Shown one piece after another: positions 21,808 through 32,754 of a stretch of DNA of 64,000 bases. This DNA comes from Phytophthora hibernalis (lineage: Eukaryota; Oomycota; Peronosporomycetes; Peronosporales; Peronosporaceae): the NCBI GenBank assembly GCA_012656075.1, contig JAAKBF010000079.1:310001-374000 (forward strand), read 5' to 3'. The first letter of the stretch is position 1. The number at the start of each line of letters is the position of its first letter. A model generated the notes under the pieces. It had not been told where the DNA came from. It did not search any database and saw only the letters and a program-made list of their open reading frames with translations. The translations under genes and the position numbers were made by a program.

Positions 21808-24690
21808 ATGACAGACGCTACGCCCGCTGACGGACCAGCGGTGAAAAACGTGGAGCGCGTCTACCCCCTGCAGCCTTTCTCGGAAGCCGCAGCTGTGGTT
21901 CAACCGCTACCCGCAAATTTGGGAAGCCTCGTGGAAGATCTTCAGACAGCGCTGACGTCACCGTCTAAATTGGAGTTACTAGTACTACAACCAAGTGATG
22001 GAGCGAGCAAACAGGATATAGTAGTTCCTGTCACTTGGACTCGACCAGCAAATATCGTAGTACCAGAAAGCGAATCACATCCCCAAAATGGAGTTAGATC
22101 ACCCGGCTCGCATCTCAGTCAGAATCTCTCGTTTGCAACGAAGAACTTGACTACTGGTAGTACCTTGTCTGCATTGAGTGCTGCAGCTGCTTCGTTGAAA
22201 GACAAGACGCACCAGGTCGCACAGCAACAGAAACGTGCTCTCTCCACTTTCCAGCAGAAAGGAGGTCTCGTTGGCTGGCTTCATGGCGAGTTGGAGGAAT
22301 CGGACAACCATGGAGTAACAGTAGACCCAAGTTTTCTCAGCATGCCTGTGTCACCACGGAGTTGGTGGCCAACTCCGACTTCTCCAGCCACCCCTCAAAC
22401 GTTTCTTGATCCCCCAGCCGTTGCTCTATGCACACTACCGTCGCCGCTGCCGAATCAACCTGCAGTGGAAAAATCTGTAGGGCGACGACGCTCGATGCCG
22501 AATATTGGAGCTGGATCCCTTCTCGATAATCTCCTTGACAAGGTTTCAGGCGTCGCAATAACGTCGTCAATGCAGCCCTCCCTCTTTCTATCTCCTGATG
22601 AACTCCCACAGTCCCCACCCTCTCTTTTTGACGACTTTGTGAATGGACTGCAAGCTGGGAGACCGACATCTCATTCGAAGACCCCATTTTCTCAAGAGAC
22701 TGTCCGTCAGCGAGCTGCTACGACAGACTTACCAAGTCGTTCGACACTTAATACCGATTTTGGAGACGAGGAATCCACTCCACCAGCTCTTTTGAAAGCT
22801 CGATCTGCTGCATCGCTTCATTCTTCGTGGCCTTCACCAGAAACTCGATTTTCACTTGACGATATCCTCTCAGACGAATGGAGCTGCACTGTGCTGTGGG
22901 CTCACCTATACAGCTCTGCAGGCAGTCGTGACCACCAGCACCACCTGCGGCTAAGTTTTTTTATCGAGACAACGTTCCAGATAACCCCACTCTACCGAAA
23001 TGTGGCAGGGGTTGATAATACTTACTCTGACAAACAAGAAGGTTACACGAAGCTGGTCGAACGCCTGAAGCGATTGCACTCCCGTTTTCTCATGCACAAT
23101 GGAACGGCTTCGCTTGCAATGAGTGGTGTTCCAGTAGCTTCACCTGCTGCGAGTCATGCAAAGAATCAGCTCGCGTTGGTTGTGCATACGCTGACCGACC
23201 AGAAAGCGCCAGGCAACGAGCTAGTAGTCGGTACACAAGTTGAAAAGGCCATGTCAGCATTGTTGCAACTGGCGCGAGAGGTCGAGCGCGAGTTCCGAGT
23301 GCTTGGCACCAGAAGCTACACCAACTTCGCCGATACTGCACTCTATCGTGGCTTCATTGCACGCGGATCAGGCCCGCATAACATTGCGGCACTGCTGCGT
23401 GCTGCCCATATACCATTTTATCAGGAACCAAATAACATCATGGATGATGTTCCCCTGAGTTCACTTGCTACTGAAGAGAACGAAACTACAGTCTTTTCGC
23501 GCGCTGGATGCCAAGTATTCAAAATCGCAACGCAGCCCGATGGTTCGATTAGCTTCAAAGACATTTCACCTGGTGTAAATGATGCCACATCTGCCGCGTC
23601 TACAATGTTGCAGCAAATCGCTCAACCGTTCTTAAACCCATCGAGCAATACCCACCCAGCAGCTACCATGCCACTTGCTTTTAACTTCACCGCTGGAACT
23701 GGCCGCGATAGTTTCTATGGAGCAGTCATGTGGCTAACTGATGGTGGGAATAACGTGTTGGGAACGCAAACAATACCCGGCGGGGTCTGTATTATCTCAA
23801 AATTCCCGCTTGTCGATACCATGCGCCAGTTTCTCAGTTCGTTATGGAAGCGTCTTGGAAATAATTTTGAGGTTAACCACGTCGAGGTATCGGAGGAAGT
23901 GGTTAATAGTTCCAGAGAAATGGGAGAATACTTCGCTGCTCTTGTGCGTGATATTTCAAAGGAACATGGAGGCGGTGATTTACTTCCGACAATTGATTTC
24001 AGACTCAGTGATTTGTTCGACTGTCTCTCGCTGACGAATATCCTTCGGCTCTTTGCCTTTGTGCTGCTGGAAAAGAAGATCGTGCTAGTGGCGTCTAGCT
24101 ATACGGTACTATTTTCCGTGAGTGAGGCATTGCGAACACTAATCCACCCACTTGTTTGGAGTCATGTATACGCCCCAGTACTACCATTTGCCTTCAAAGA
24201 CTGCTTGCAGTGCCCAACCCCTTTCATTTTTGGTCTGCATGACTCGTACGTACGTCGTTGCGATATGCCAAGACCGTCGAGTGATCTCGTTGTCGTCAAT
24301 TTGGACCGTGATGCCCTGACAGGCGGTGGTGACATCTTATTGCCGCCTGTGCGTCATTCGATGCTACGAGAAGAACTCTTTCGTATCTGCAAAGCACACC
24401 TAATTTCTCGCGATAGCGTCGACAACTTTGCCACTGATGGCAAACCTACAAAATTGTTCCCTTCAACAGCTATACGCCGAGTATTCTGCAAGCACCTGCG
24501 TGAGATTTTGGCATCACTGGAACCCTGTATCAATCGCTTCGATCTAGATGGTCAAAATATCTCTGTAGTGGACAACGTCCATTCAAGTCATTGGCCTGCA
24601 GACACAGCTCGATTCTGCTCGGCTATGTTGCATACGCAGGCTGTATCCACGTACCTTGCTTCACCTCGATCGAGCGAAAAACAAACGTAG
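21808..24690 (+). CDS. DENN-domain protein (Rab GEF-like)
   Basis: An intact frame of about 960 residues without introns, starting at the first ATG. The N-terminal 300 residues are Ser/Pro-rich and probably disordered. From residue 350 the protein has an ordered part, and the central/core DENN region is clear near residues 690-830: NNVLGTQTIPGGVCIISKFP, FDCLSLTNILRLFAFVLLEK, KIVLVASSYTVLFSVSEALR, LIHPLVWSHVYAPVLP, then FIFGLHDSYV. DENN proteins activate Rab GTPases by nucleotide exchange during membrane trafficking. Which Rab is served cannot be read from the sequence. The upstream ORF extension to 21787 has no ATG. Confidence 0.9.
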   Translation: MTDATPADGPAVKNVERVYPLQPFSEAAAVVQPLPANLGSLVEDLQTALTSPSKLELLVLQPSDGASKQDIVVPVTWTRPANIVVPESESHPQNGVRSPGSHLSQNLSFATKNLTTGSTLSALSAAAASLKDKTHQVAQQQKRALSTFQQKGGLVGWLHGELEESDNHGVTVDPSFLSMPVSPRSWWPTPTSPATPQTFLDPPAVALCTLPSPLPNQPAVEKSVGRRRSMPNIGAGSLLDNLLDKVSGVAITSSMQPSLFLSPDELPQSPPSLFDDFVNGLQAGRPTSHSKTPFSQETVRQRAATTDLPSRSTLNTDFGDEESTPPALLKARSAASLHSSWPSPETRFSLDDILSDEWSCTVLWAHLYSSAGSRDHQHHLRLSFFIETTFQITPLYRNVAGVDNTYSDKQEGYTKLVERLKRLHSRFLMHNGTASLAMSGVPVASPAASHAKNQLALVVHTLTDQKAPGNELVVGTQVEKAMSALLQLAREVEREFRVLGTRSYTNFADTALYRGFIARGSGPHNIAALLRAAHIPFYQEPNNIMDDVPLSSLATEENETTVFSRAGCQVFKIATQPDGSISFKDISPGVNDATSAASTMLQQIAQPFLNPSSNTHPAATMPLAFNFTAGTGRDSFYGAVMWLTDGGNNVLGTQTIPGGVCIISKFPLVDTMRQFLSSLWKRLGNNFEVNHVEVSEEVVNSSREMGEYFAALVRDISKEHGGGDLLPTIDFRLSDLFDCLSLTNILRLFAFVLLEKKIVLVASSYTVLFSVSEALRTLIHPLVWSHVYAPVLPFAFKDCLQCPTPFIFGLHDSYVRRCDMPRPSSDLVVVNLDRDALTGGGDILLPPVRHSMLREELFRICKAHLISRDSVDNFATDGKPTKLFPSTAIRRVFCKHLREILASLEPCINRFDLDGQNISVVDNVHSSHWPADTARFCSAMLHTQAVSTYLASPRSSEKQT

Positions 24691-24747
24691 AGCGCGTTTT
24701 CGTGTAATATATCAGAAAAATATACCCACCTTGAACGTACTGTGCTC

Positions 24748-26679
24748 TTATGCTCTGTACCAGCACCATGCTGTTGAGGTCATACTACCGGTTCTCTTTT
24801 TCAGCAAAAGACGATCCGCATTTTTAGTTATGACTACCCATCCACTCGAATCGAAAGGAATAATCCGCACCTGAATCATAGATAACCATAAGAACCAAGT
24901 CACGGATTGAGTTGCCATAATGAGCGTACCGAAGTGATCGATGCGGTAAGTTAAGGTGAACAGCATCCAAACCAGTAGCTTGGAGAGTACGGACATCATT
25001 TGCGTCTCCAAAACAAAACCTAGTTGATAGAGTGAATGAATGCCACAATTTCGCTTCGTGATCACCGCAAGCATCACAAATGATACAAGCTCAAATAGGG
25101 CATAAATACACGTTCGAGATACGATACTGACGACATTCTCATGATTGATTCCGATCATTTCCATGTGGTATTGCGCGCTGGGCAAGTGAACCATCACCAG
25201 CACAAAGATGGCGTAGCAGAGCGGGATAACAACTTCCACGTATTCAGTTAGAACGAGGCATTCGGAGGTGAACAGAAGCTCCAGAACCTCCTGCAGAATA
25301 GGCGTCCGATCGGCCATTGTCTTTTTGCGCTTCATTTGGTGTAGTGGTGTAACACTTACAAGTGCCAGTGGCTGAACTGCTGGACCTTGCAAACCATGTT
25401 TTACAAAATCAAATTTCGCAATCGGCGCCTTAGTACGGCGAAGGGGTTTGTTTGAATCAGACGAAATGATTTTTCGCGAGCAAGCATCAAGTTTATCTAG
25501 CAGAGTTTTGCCTTCAGGGGATATTCTCAGCAAAATATGAGAGCGAACACGAATTTTAGGACCCATTTGCTTGGATAGTGTTTTCGAAAAGTAACATAAC
25601 GATCGTGCCGCACCGAGTAGATCACTACATGTAGTGACATCGGAGTTAGATATTCCAACTGCCTCGTGAAGACGGGTTAAGATACTTTGGGTTCGCTGGT
25701 GAAGCTCACGCAGTTCAATCGCTGTCTGTACAAAATCCAACGCCAGTACTGATATGAGTGTTGTCGATGTCAGATTCGGCATGAAAGTGGCGCGATAAAA
25801 TGCATCGAAGAAATCAACAGTGAACACGACCTGTTCAGGAACCAAATCCTCTTTGTGTGAAGCAGCGGATGCGAAATTAATTTTCATGATCAACTTGAAT
25901 ACTGGTAGCAGCAGCAAAACGGGAAGCTCGTAACTTGAATTCGTTACCTTCGTGAAAAGGACTTGATATGCTGGATATGCTGCACACAAGAAACTCTGCA
26001 ATGCTCCAATCCTATTCAATCGCTTTAGTGGCTCACGTTGGGACAGAATTTGCTTAAAAGCTTGAGCTCCGGCTACAATGCGAAAAATCCCAGGAGCAGA
26101 ACTGGCCAAGCCATTGATAGGGAAATAATGAAAAACGGAACAGGAAATGTCCAAACTTCAGTGGCTACCATCCCGACGGCGACAAATCCGAATCCCTTGC
26201 ATACACAGTATACGAACGTTGGAACTGCAGAGAGCCCCGGAACTCCAAGCCAAGGGCTCAATTGGCTCGTAAAAGCAAAACCTACGGCCGATCCAAGAAA
26301 TCCCACACGGACCCAAAATCCGTAGCTCCCTTCCCAACCAGATTTTGGATTTTGCAAAGGCACACTTTCTTGACATAAGACAAGTCCAAAGATGAGAATT
26401 GGCGCCCCGATGCTTATGACGACAATGCGAATGAGTGAAGTCCTTCGAGTGTACTCTTCGAGTCCTAGCATTCGTTCGAGAGTACGTGCCTCCGTAGTGG
26501 GTGAGTTGCATAGCAAACCACGCATCACACATCTTCTCCCACTTAGATTTCTGGAACTCGCGTACATTCGTCGGAGATGACGAAGTCGTCTGACTGAGTC
26601 GTGCAGAATGGAATGGTACTATCATCTTCTCTGTGTCGTCGCGTCCTTGAGGATGAATAATAAATGCAATGTTATTCAT
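24748..26679 (-). CDS. Multi-span membrane protein, oomycete family, copy 1
   Basis: I do not recognise a named family. The protein of about 640 residues begins at 26679 (MNNIAFIIHPQGRDD) with a cytosolic-looking segment (KWEKMCDAWFAMQLTHYGGTY). About eight hydrophobic spans follow, including IRIVVISIGAPILIFGLVL, LPVLLLLPVFKLIM and, in the C-terminal third, YVEVVIPLCYAIFVLVMVHL and ELVSFVMLAVITKR. A polar central domain separates the two membrane halves. Frame changes occur near 26480 and near 26085; the latter is one missing T in a T-run, since the paralog reads GFLRFV where this copy reads GFFAL-stop. A diverged second copy lies at 36.7-38.6 kb in the same orientation. The 3' end is close and convergent to the DENN gene. 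Confidence 0.65.
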
Positions 26680-27827
26680 AGCTTTTTTAGGAGGGATATA
26701 CTACTGTAGTACATTATGTGAATCGATAAACGATGTGTAGTGATGAATGAACACGGGCAAACGAATTATTAAATTGACGAGAATAGTCGACACACAAACT
26801 CCCTCGTCTTACCTCATTCTGACCAGCACAGGCGAGGTTGATAATTTGGAACAGTAGCGTGCTGCACGCGCGAGGTCTCTCAGCCAGCAAAACAATTCGA
26901 AATGCTGGAATGAAAAGGCTGCAACTGTACACTATATTTCGCTGAAAAAATTGAGTGAATATATCTTGACAAAAATTGGCAAACTGCATTGATATCATGG
27001 AGTTAATATTTGTCTGCTTTTCTTCCAAAAGGCCGTGCGCTAGCGCCGGGCGAGCTCTGAAATTCGAATGAAATGGTGGTGAGCTGCTTTGTTTAAACAA
27101 GTACCGGCATCATGTTTCTACTGGTTGAGGCTTTCACCGCAGGCTGAAGCCTCGCCCGCCCTTTGGAAGCTACCGGCACTAGCTTCCATGCCAAATGTTG
27201 TAATTTTTTAGAAGAATGAGTTTTAAAATCGTGGTGATCCAGCATGTGAATTGTATTTAGGTTTTATCGTGGAAGATCTCTAAAGTTAGCAAGTTGAAGT
27301 TGCATTAAGCTTATAAGAGGAATCAGCAAAAATTGACTTGTAATTTTGTCAAATCTTGAGGGTTTATTAGTTGGTGCGTGTTGTTGATTTTTGTGATTTT
27401 TGGCAAGAGCGGAAAATCGAATGAAATAAATTTCAGAGAATTGCTTGAACGCGTGTTTATCAGCGTCATTGGCATCATTTGCAGTTTCTTCCGTCGACTT
27501 AAATTGATCAACATACTGCCTTGTAACTTTCTCGGTGAAAGTGAGACCCTGTAAACACCCTTCCCTCGATAGTGCGGCATACAGGGTCTGCCTCGGCGCA
27601 CTTTTTCGACGGTTGAGCGGAGTGACGATAATGCCGTCATGGCATGTTTGACCTTGTAGTTTTTCAGTCGTACACGCAAAAGCTGGAACAACAGCAAATT
27701 GATCAACTGTTACGGTTGCTTGTGATAAATTGGGTATGGGCCCAAGATTGGTAATGGAGGCACTCCTATGACCCCATTCGGACTATTGTACATGTAGTCA
27801 TGCAGCTTGATTAGAACCTGGTTTACC
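26680..27827. other. AT-rich intergenic before copia element
   Basis: No gene was supported. A hairpin with 9-bp arms (AGACCCTGT at 27544-27552 and its complement at 27581-27589) and a TACATGTA palindrome at 27789 are the only structures seen. The short minus-strand open frames here lack protein character. Confidence 0.4.
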
Positions 27828-28017
27828 TGTTGTAAGACACTTGTTGGTTCGATATCGAATTGGAAACTGAGTATATTGAGCGTAGTTACGTGCATGTTCC
27901 TCCAAACCACTACTGCATCTACAGCCACTCGTGGCTCCCATGCGGGCCGGTCCAAGATCGGCTTGGACCGATTTGACGGTCCGGCCGCAACAGCCCGTAC
28001 AGCGACAAGTTTCAACA
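27828..28017 (-). repeat. 3' LTR of the copia element
   Basis: 190 bp, about 94 percent identical by eye to the copy at 32565-32754. It begins TGTTGTAAGACAC on the plus strand and ends TTTCAACA. It is preceded by target duplication TTACC. Confidence 0.93.
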
Positions 28018-28032
28018 CTCCTTCTCGGGCGG

Positions 28033-31000
28033 TCACATCGTGAGCATGATCAGTCCGCGCAGCTCCTCGAGCCGCGGCGCAGGCAGACGCTTGGTTAAGA
28101 TGTCCGCCCGCATCGACTTGGACTCGCAGTAGATCACCTGCAACGCCTTCTTCCTTGCCAGGTCCTTGACGAACTTGTACCGCACGTCGATGTGCTTGGA
28201 TCTCCCTGACGTGTCCTCGCCTTGGACCTGCTTGATCGCCGCCTGATTGTCGATCTTGAGCTCGAACGGCGCCTTCATCTTGATTCCAACCTCCTTCAGG
28301 AGCTCCGCGATGCCGAGCATCTCGGCCGTCGTCTGGGAGGCAGCCACGAACTCCGCCTCCATCGTCGATAGAGAGATGCTGGCCTGCTTCTTGCAGAGCC
28401 AGCCGACCACCATGCCACCGACCAGCAGCATTCCACCGCTCACGGACTTACAGTCCACGTGGCCACCCGCGTAGTCGGCGTCGCTGTACGCCTCCAGGAC
28501 GAACGCGTCCGCGTCCACGCCGCCGGGCTCAGCGCGCATGCCGAACTTGTAGTCGATCGTGCCCTTCAGGTACCTCGCGATCTTCTTGGCCAGCCGCCAG
28601 TCGCTCTGACGCGGCGCGTGCGAGTGTCGGGTCGCCCGGTGCACCGCAAACGCGATGTCCAGTCTGGTGCACCGCGCTATCCACAGCAAGCTGCCGACCA
28701 TCGACTGAAAAGTCTGCACGGTCGGCTGCTTCGCAATGCCAGTGCCGTCGCGCGGAAGCAACTCGCCCTCCGCCTCGTCGTCTTGTTCGCCACCAATCGG
28801 TACACGTACCGGCTTGGCCGAGCTCAGCCCGAACTTGTCGAGCATGTCCAAGATGACCTGCTGCTGGTCGAGCAGCCACCCTGTGACCTTGTCGTACTTG
28901 AAGCTGATGCCGAGGAACTTCGAGACGTTGGGTACCCCGAGGTTCTTTAGCTGCAGCACCACCATCTCCATGAAGAACGCTTCCACACGCGCCTCGCTCG
29001 TGCTGGTCACCAGTAGGTCGTCCACGTAGACGCCAACTACCGTCACGCCGTCCTCGTCACGCTTGAAGTACTGGAACCTGTCCGTGTAGCACTGGACGTA
29101 ACCAAGCTTGGTCAACACGTCGTGCAGGAGCAGGTTCTACAGCCCGCCCGCCTGCTTCGGTCCGTACAGGCTCTTCTTGAGCCGCAGCGCCTGGTCGTGC
29201 TTGTGTTTCACGCCCAGATCCGTGAGCTTCTCCTCGCTGATCTCCATCCCCTGCGGGATATGCAGCAAAATCTCTAGGTTCTCCTCCTTGTCGGCCTTCA
29301 CGTAGGCGTTTGGCACATCGCCATGCCGTGCTGGCACGCCTCAGATGAGCGCGAGCGCGAAGATCACCTTGCCAGCGGGCATGTCCAGCACCGCCGAGAA
29401 CGTGTCCATATAGTCGACGCCGTACGACTGCTCATTGCCGCACGCCCCAAGTCTGCCCTTGTACCGCTCGATCGTGCCGTCAGCGTGCTTCTTCGTCTTG
29501 AAGACCCATTTGGAATGCAGCAGCTTGCCGTCCCTCGGCTTGCGCATCATCTCCACGTCTGGTTGTTCTCGAGGGCTTCGAGCTCCTCCTTCACATCCAC
29601 GGCCCACTTGTCGGCGCGGTCGTCGTGCATCGCCTCGCGATAGTTTTTGGGTCCGGAGTCATAACCGCGCCCACGGCGCCAACCAACACGTGCTTCTTGC
29701 CCATGTTCCTCGCGATCACTTTCTGGGCTGCCTCTCGCTTGCTCGGCGGCCTTGATCTTCGGCTTGCCCCTGGACTTTTTCTTCTTGCTCTTCGACCTCT
29801 TCTTCTTGGTCTTCAACTTGTTCGCGCGTCCCGCGCGGTCGTCCTCCTTCTTCTTGGCGGCCTGCTCGCTCTCCTTGATGGACTCCCACAGCTCGGGGTC
29901 CTCGCGCTTCAGCTGCGCTTGCAGCTGGACCTTCTTCTCGCTGTTGAGCGTCTCGGCGTCCTCGATGTGCTGCGTCGTCACGACAATCAGGTCCTTGGGG
30001 ATGTAGACCTTGGACCCCTTGGTCTCGTCGTTCTTCCCCAGTATCATGCCCACCTCGGCGCGCGGCGACCACGCCTTCTTGCCCGGGTTCCTGTACACCT
30101 TACACGGGCTGCCAAACGTCACGATTCCCGTCAGGTCCGAGGGCTTGCCCGTGAGCATCGCTAACGGCGACTACCGCTTCGGGTTTGCGTTGATCGGGCT
30201 GCGGTTCAGCACGTAGGCGGCGTACTCGACTGCATGGTCCCAAAACTTCAACGGCAGGCCGCTCGCGAAGAGCATGCAGCGCGCAATGTCCAAGATCGTG
30301 CGGTGCATCCGATCGGCGGTGCCGTTCGACGCTTGGTTGTTGGCCTCGCTGGCCTGCCGGCGAACCCCGGTCGCACGGCAGAAATCCTCGACGTTCTTGT
30401 ACTCGCCGCCGCCGTCCGTGCGCAGGACGTGCACACGGCAATTGTACTGCTTCTCGAAGAAGGCCAGGAACTCCTCGAACCTCTTCGTCGCCGCGACCTT
30501 GTTCTTGGCCAGGAACACCCTCACGTAGTTGAAGCTGTGATCGACGAAATTCATCAGGTACCGGCTCCCGTTCCGGTCCGTCGGCGCCATCGGACCCTTG
30601 ATGTCGCTACATATAACGCCGCCGAGCTTGTCCACCGGCGCGTTCCGCCCCGTGTCCTTGCGCGACTGGTTGACGCGCGTCTGCTTGCCCTGAGCACACG
30701 TGAGACAGTTCGGCCGGTCGCGGATCGTCAGCTTGACGCCAGAGCCCGATGCGTCTGCCATCTTCTCAACAGTGTCGTACGCCAGGTGCCCCAGCCGAGC
30801 GTGCAACTCCAACAGCGCGCACTCGATCACGACCTCCTCGTCGTCCACGCCGCACTGCGCAGGCGCGCGAACTGCATTCACCCGTTCGCGCTGCGTGCAA
30901 CCGCCGATGCTGTCCACCATGAGCACTCGCCCTTCGCGTCGAACCTCGAAGACGCGCTTGCTGTCGGCCGCGCGCTCCATGTAGCTCTTGTTGTCACGCC

Positions 31001-31344
31001 GGTCTAGGAACGCGCCCTTTTCCTCCAGCGAGGCATAGCTCATGATGTTGTTGGTCAGTTCCTTGCAGTAGTAGAGGTCCATGAGGTCCACTTCCGCGAT
31101 ACCGCCATCCACCACCGTACTGATGCCGACGGTGCCCTTGCGGGAGACGTTGAGTGCGCCACCGTTAGCGGTGCGCCAAGTGTCCGCGCAGTCCACGGCG
31201 TCGCGCAGCAGGCTCGAGTCGTTCACCAAGTGGATACTCGAGCCACTGTCCAGGATCCAGACATTGTTCTTGCTGGAGCTGCCGAGCTCCGCCCGCCCAA
31301 CGGCCAGAGTCACCTTCTCGCCATCCGAGCTCGCTCCACTCGGA
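28033..31344 (-). pseudogene. copia pol: protease, integrase, reverse transcriptase, RNase H, broken
   Basis: Protease motif WILDSGSSIHLVND near 31240. The integrase HHCC zinc part (LHARLGHLAYD...CLTCAQGK) is followed by its core (CSDIKGP...VLRTDGGGEY...NGTADRMHR); the last catalytic position reads Asp instead of the usual Glu. Reverse transcriptase: FSAVLDMPAGK, HGDVPNAYVKADKEE, LKKSLYGPKQAG and the YVDDLLV active site near 29020. RNase H: AYSDADYAGG...SGGMLLVGG...STMEAEFVA. Stops at 30171, 29341 and 29137 plus a frame change near 29560 break it. The 29137 and 29341 stops sit where copia reverse transcriptases commonly have Trp. The last 361 residues (28033-29118) are open. The element is probably non-autonomous. 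Confidence 0.9.
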
Positions 31345-32560
31345 CAGTCCCGCTTCAGGTGTCCGGTGTCGCAGCACTTCCAGCAGGCCCGGTCGTCGTC
31401 AGTCTCCACGCGAGCGACGAACCCTTGGCCGCGTCCACCTTGACCCGCACGACCGCCGTTGCCGCCTCGAGCAGGGCCTCTGCGGCTTCCACTAGCGCGT
31501 TTGGTGCTGGTCTTGTACTCGCTGGCGAAGGCCACCAGCTCCCATGCATGTCGCATTGCGTTGACCCGGCTCGAGTCGAGGCGGGTGAGCATCGCCCGCT
31601 TCACGTCCCTCACGGCCGAGTCGCACACGCACTGGAGAACGGACTGGTCGGGGCAACCCGAACGTTCGGCGACGTACACCAGGTACTAAAAGTTCTCCCT
31701 CCAATACCTGTCGCTCGGCTTGGGCTCAGACATCAGCTCCATCGCCTTGGTGACCGGTGTCCTCGTCGCGTAGAACGCGAGCATCCGGTCCATCATGTGG
31801 TCCACCGTGCTCGCCTCGGTGGCTCACAGAGGCTGCATCTTGTCGAAGAAGGACAACGCCAGTCCTTCCATCTTGCCACTGAGTGCGAGGATCTAGAACT
31901 CTTCCGGCCAGTCCCCGCCGCTCATCATCTGCGCGGCCCGCAGCCGTTGCACGAACTTCTTCCCCCAGGAATGGAAATCCGCGCCGACGCCCGCGTAGAG
32001 CTCCTTGCCCGTGAACTTTGGAAACCCCGGTCACTCCAGGTCTCTCGGCTTCGGCATCTTCAGACCGAAGTGCTGTGGCGGGTAGAAGTCTTGAGGCGCA
32101 GGTGCTACTGCCGGTACCGGCGGCATCACTGGTCCTCATGGTGGCGGCTGGTTTGGCGGCGACCGATGAGTAAGTGCATGTGCTGCCTCAGGCTGTACCG
32201 GCTGAAGCGGCGTCCTGGGTGGATCGTCCAGCGACGAAGCCCGCATGCTACGGTCCAGCGTCTTCATGTAGTCACCGAACACACTGGAGCCGGCACCCAA
32301 GTACTCGGAGGGTGTAGCGTGGCCTCGCGAATCTGGTCTTGCATTTGCAGCTGCTAGTCCGCGAACTGCTGCGCCATCCCCGCGAGGAGCCCTTCAATCC
32401 TATCCATGCGCTCGGAGCTTGCAGAGGTTTGATTGCCCCTTTCATGGGCGTCTGACGCGCTCGTGGCCGAGCGCGCTTCTTTGAAGAGCTCGAACGGGTC
32501 ACTGGCCCCGTCGGCCGGCCCACGCATTCTCGGAAGATCGTCTTTGTCGCTTGAACTCAT
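31345..32560 (-). pseudogene. copia gag (capsid/nucleocapsid), broken
   Basis: The gag frame begins with an ATG at 32560, only four bases inside the 5' LTR (MSSSDKDDLPRMRG). The CCHC zinc knuckle CWKCCDTGHLKRDC, near 31350-31391, marks its C-terminal nucleocapsid part. In-frame stops interrupt it near 32355, 32033, 31895, 31823 and 31687. Several can be explained by single G-to-A changes, although the ancestral codons are not certain. Gag and pol appear to be one frame, as in many copia elements. Confidence 0.75.
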
Positions 32561-32564
32561 AACC

Positions 32565-32754
32565 TGTTGTAAGGCACTTGTTAGTCCTAGATCGAATTGG
32601 AAACTGAGTATATTGAGCGTAGTTACGTGCATGTTCCTCCAAACCACTACTGTATCTACAGCCACTCGTGGCTCCCTTGCGGGCCGGCCCGAGATCGGCT
32701 TGGACCGATTTGACGGTCCGGCCGCAACAGCCCGTACAGCGACGAGTTCCAACA
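32565..32754 (-). repeat. 5' LTR of the copia element
   Basis: 190 bp, beginning TGTTGTAAGGCAC and ending TTCCAACA on the plus strand, followed by TTACC, the matching target duplication. It should contain the element's promoter, reading leftward. Confidence 0.93.

Larger units (their letters stand above)
27828..32754 (-). mobile_element. Ty1/copia-type LTR retrotransposon, complete but inactivated
   Basis: A 4,927-bp element bounded by two 190-bp LTRs that begin TGTTG and end CAACA (5'-TG...CA-3' ends), and flanked by a perfect 5-bp target duplication, TTACC (27823-27827 and 32755-32759). The gene order on the minus strand is gag, protease, integrase, reverse transcriptase, RNase H, as in Pseudoviridae/copia. 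A purine-rich tract (CGAGAAGGAG) abuts the left, 3' LTR. The LTRs differ at roughly 11 of 190 positions by eye, so the insertion is not recent. The coding part has several in-frame stops and at least one frame change. Confidence 0.95.

Noticed and set aside
31230..32357. Plus-strand open frame of 375 codons across the copia gag region
   Set aside because: Antisense to gag-pol text that matches retrotransposon motifs, and of Arg/His-rich low quality; not a gene.
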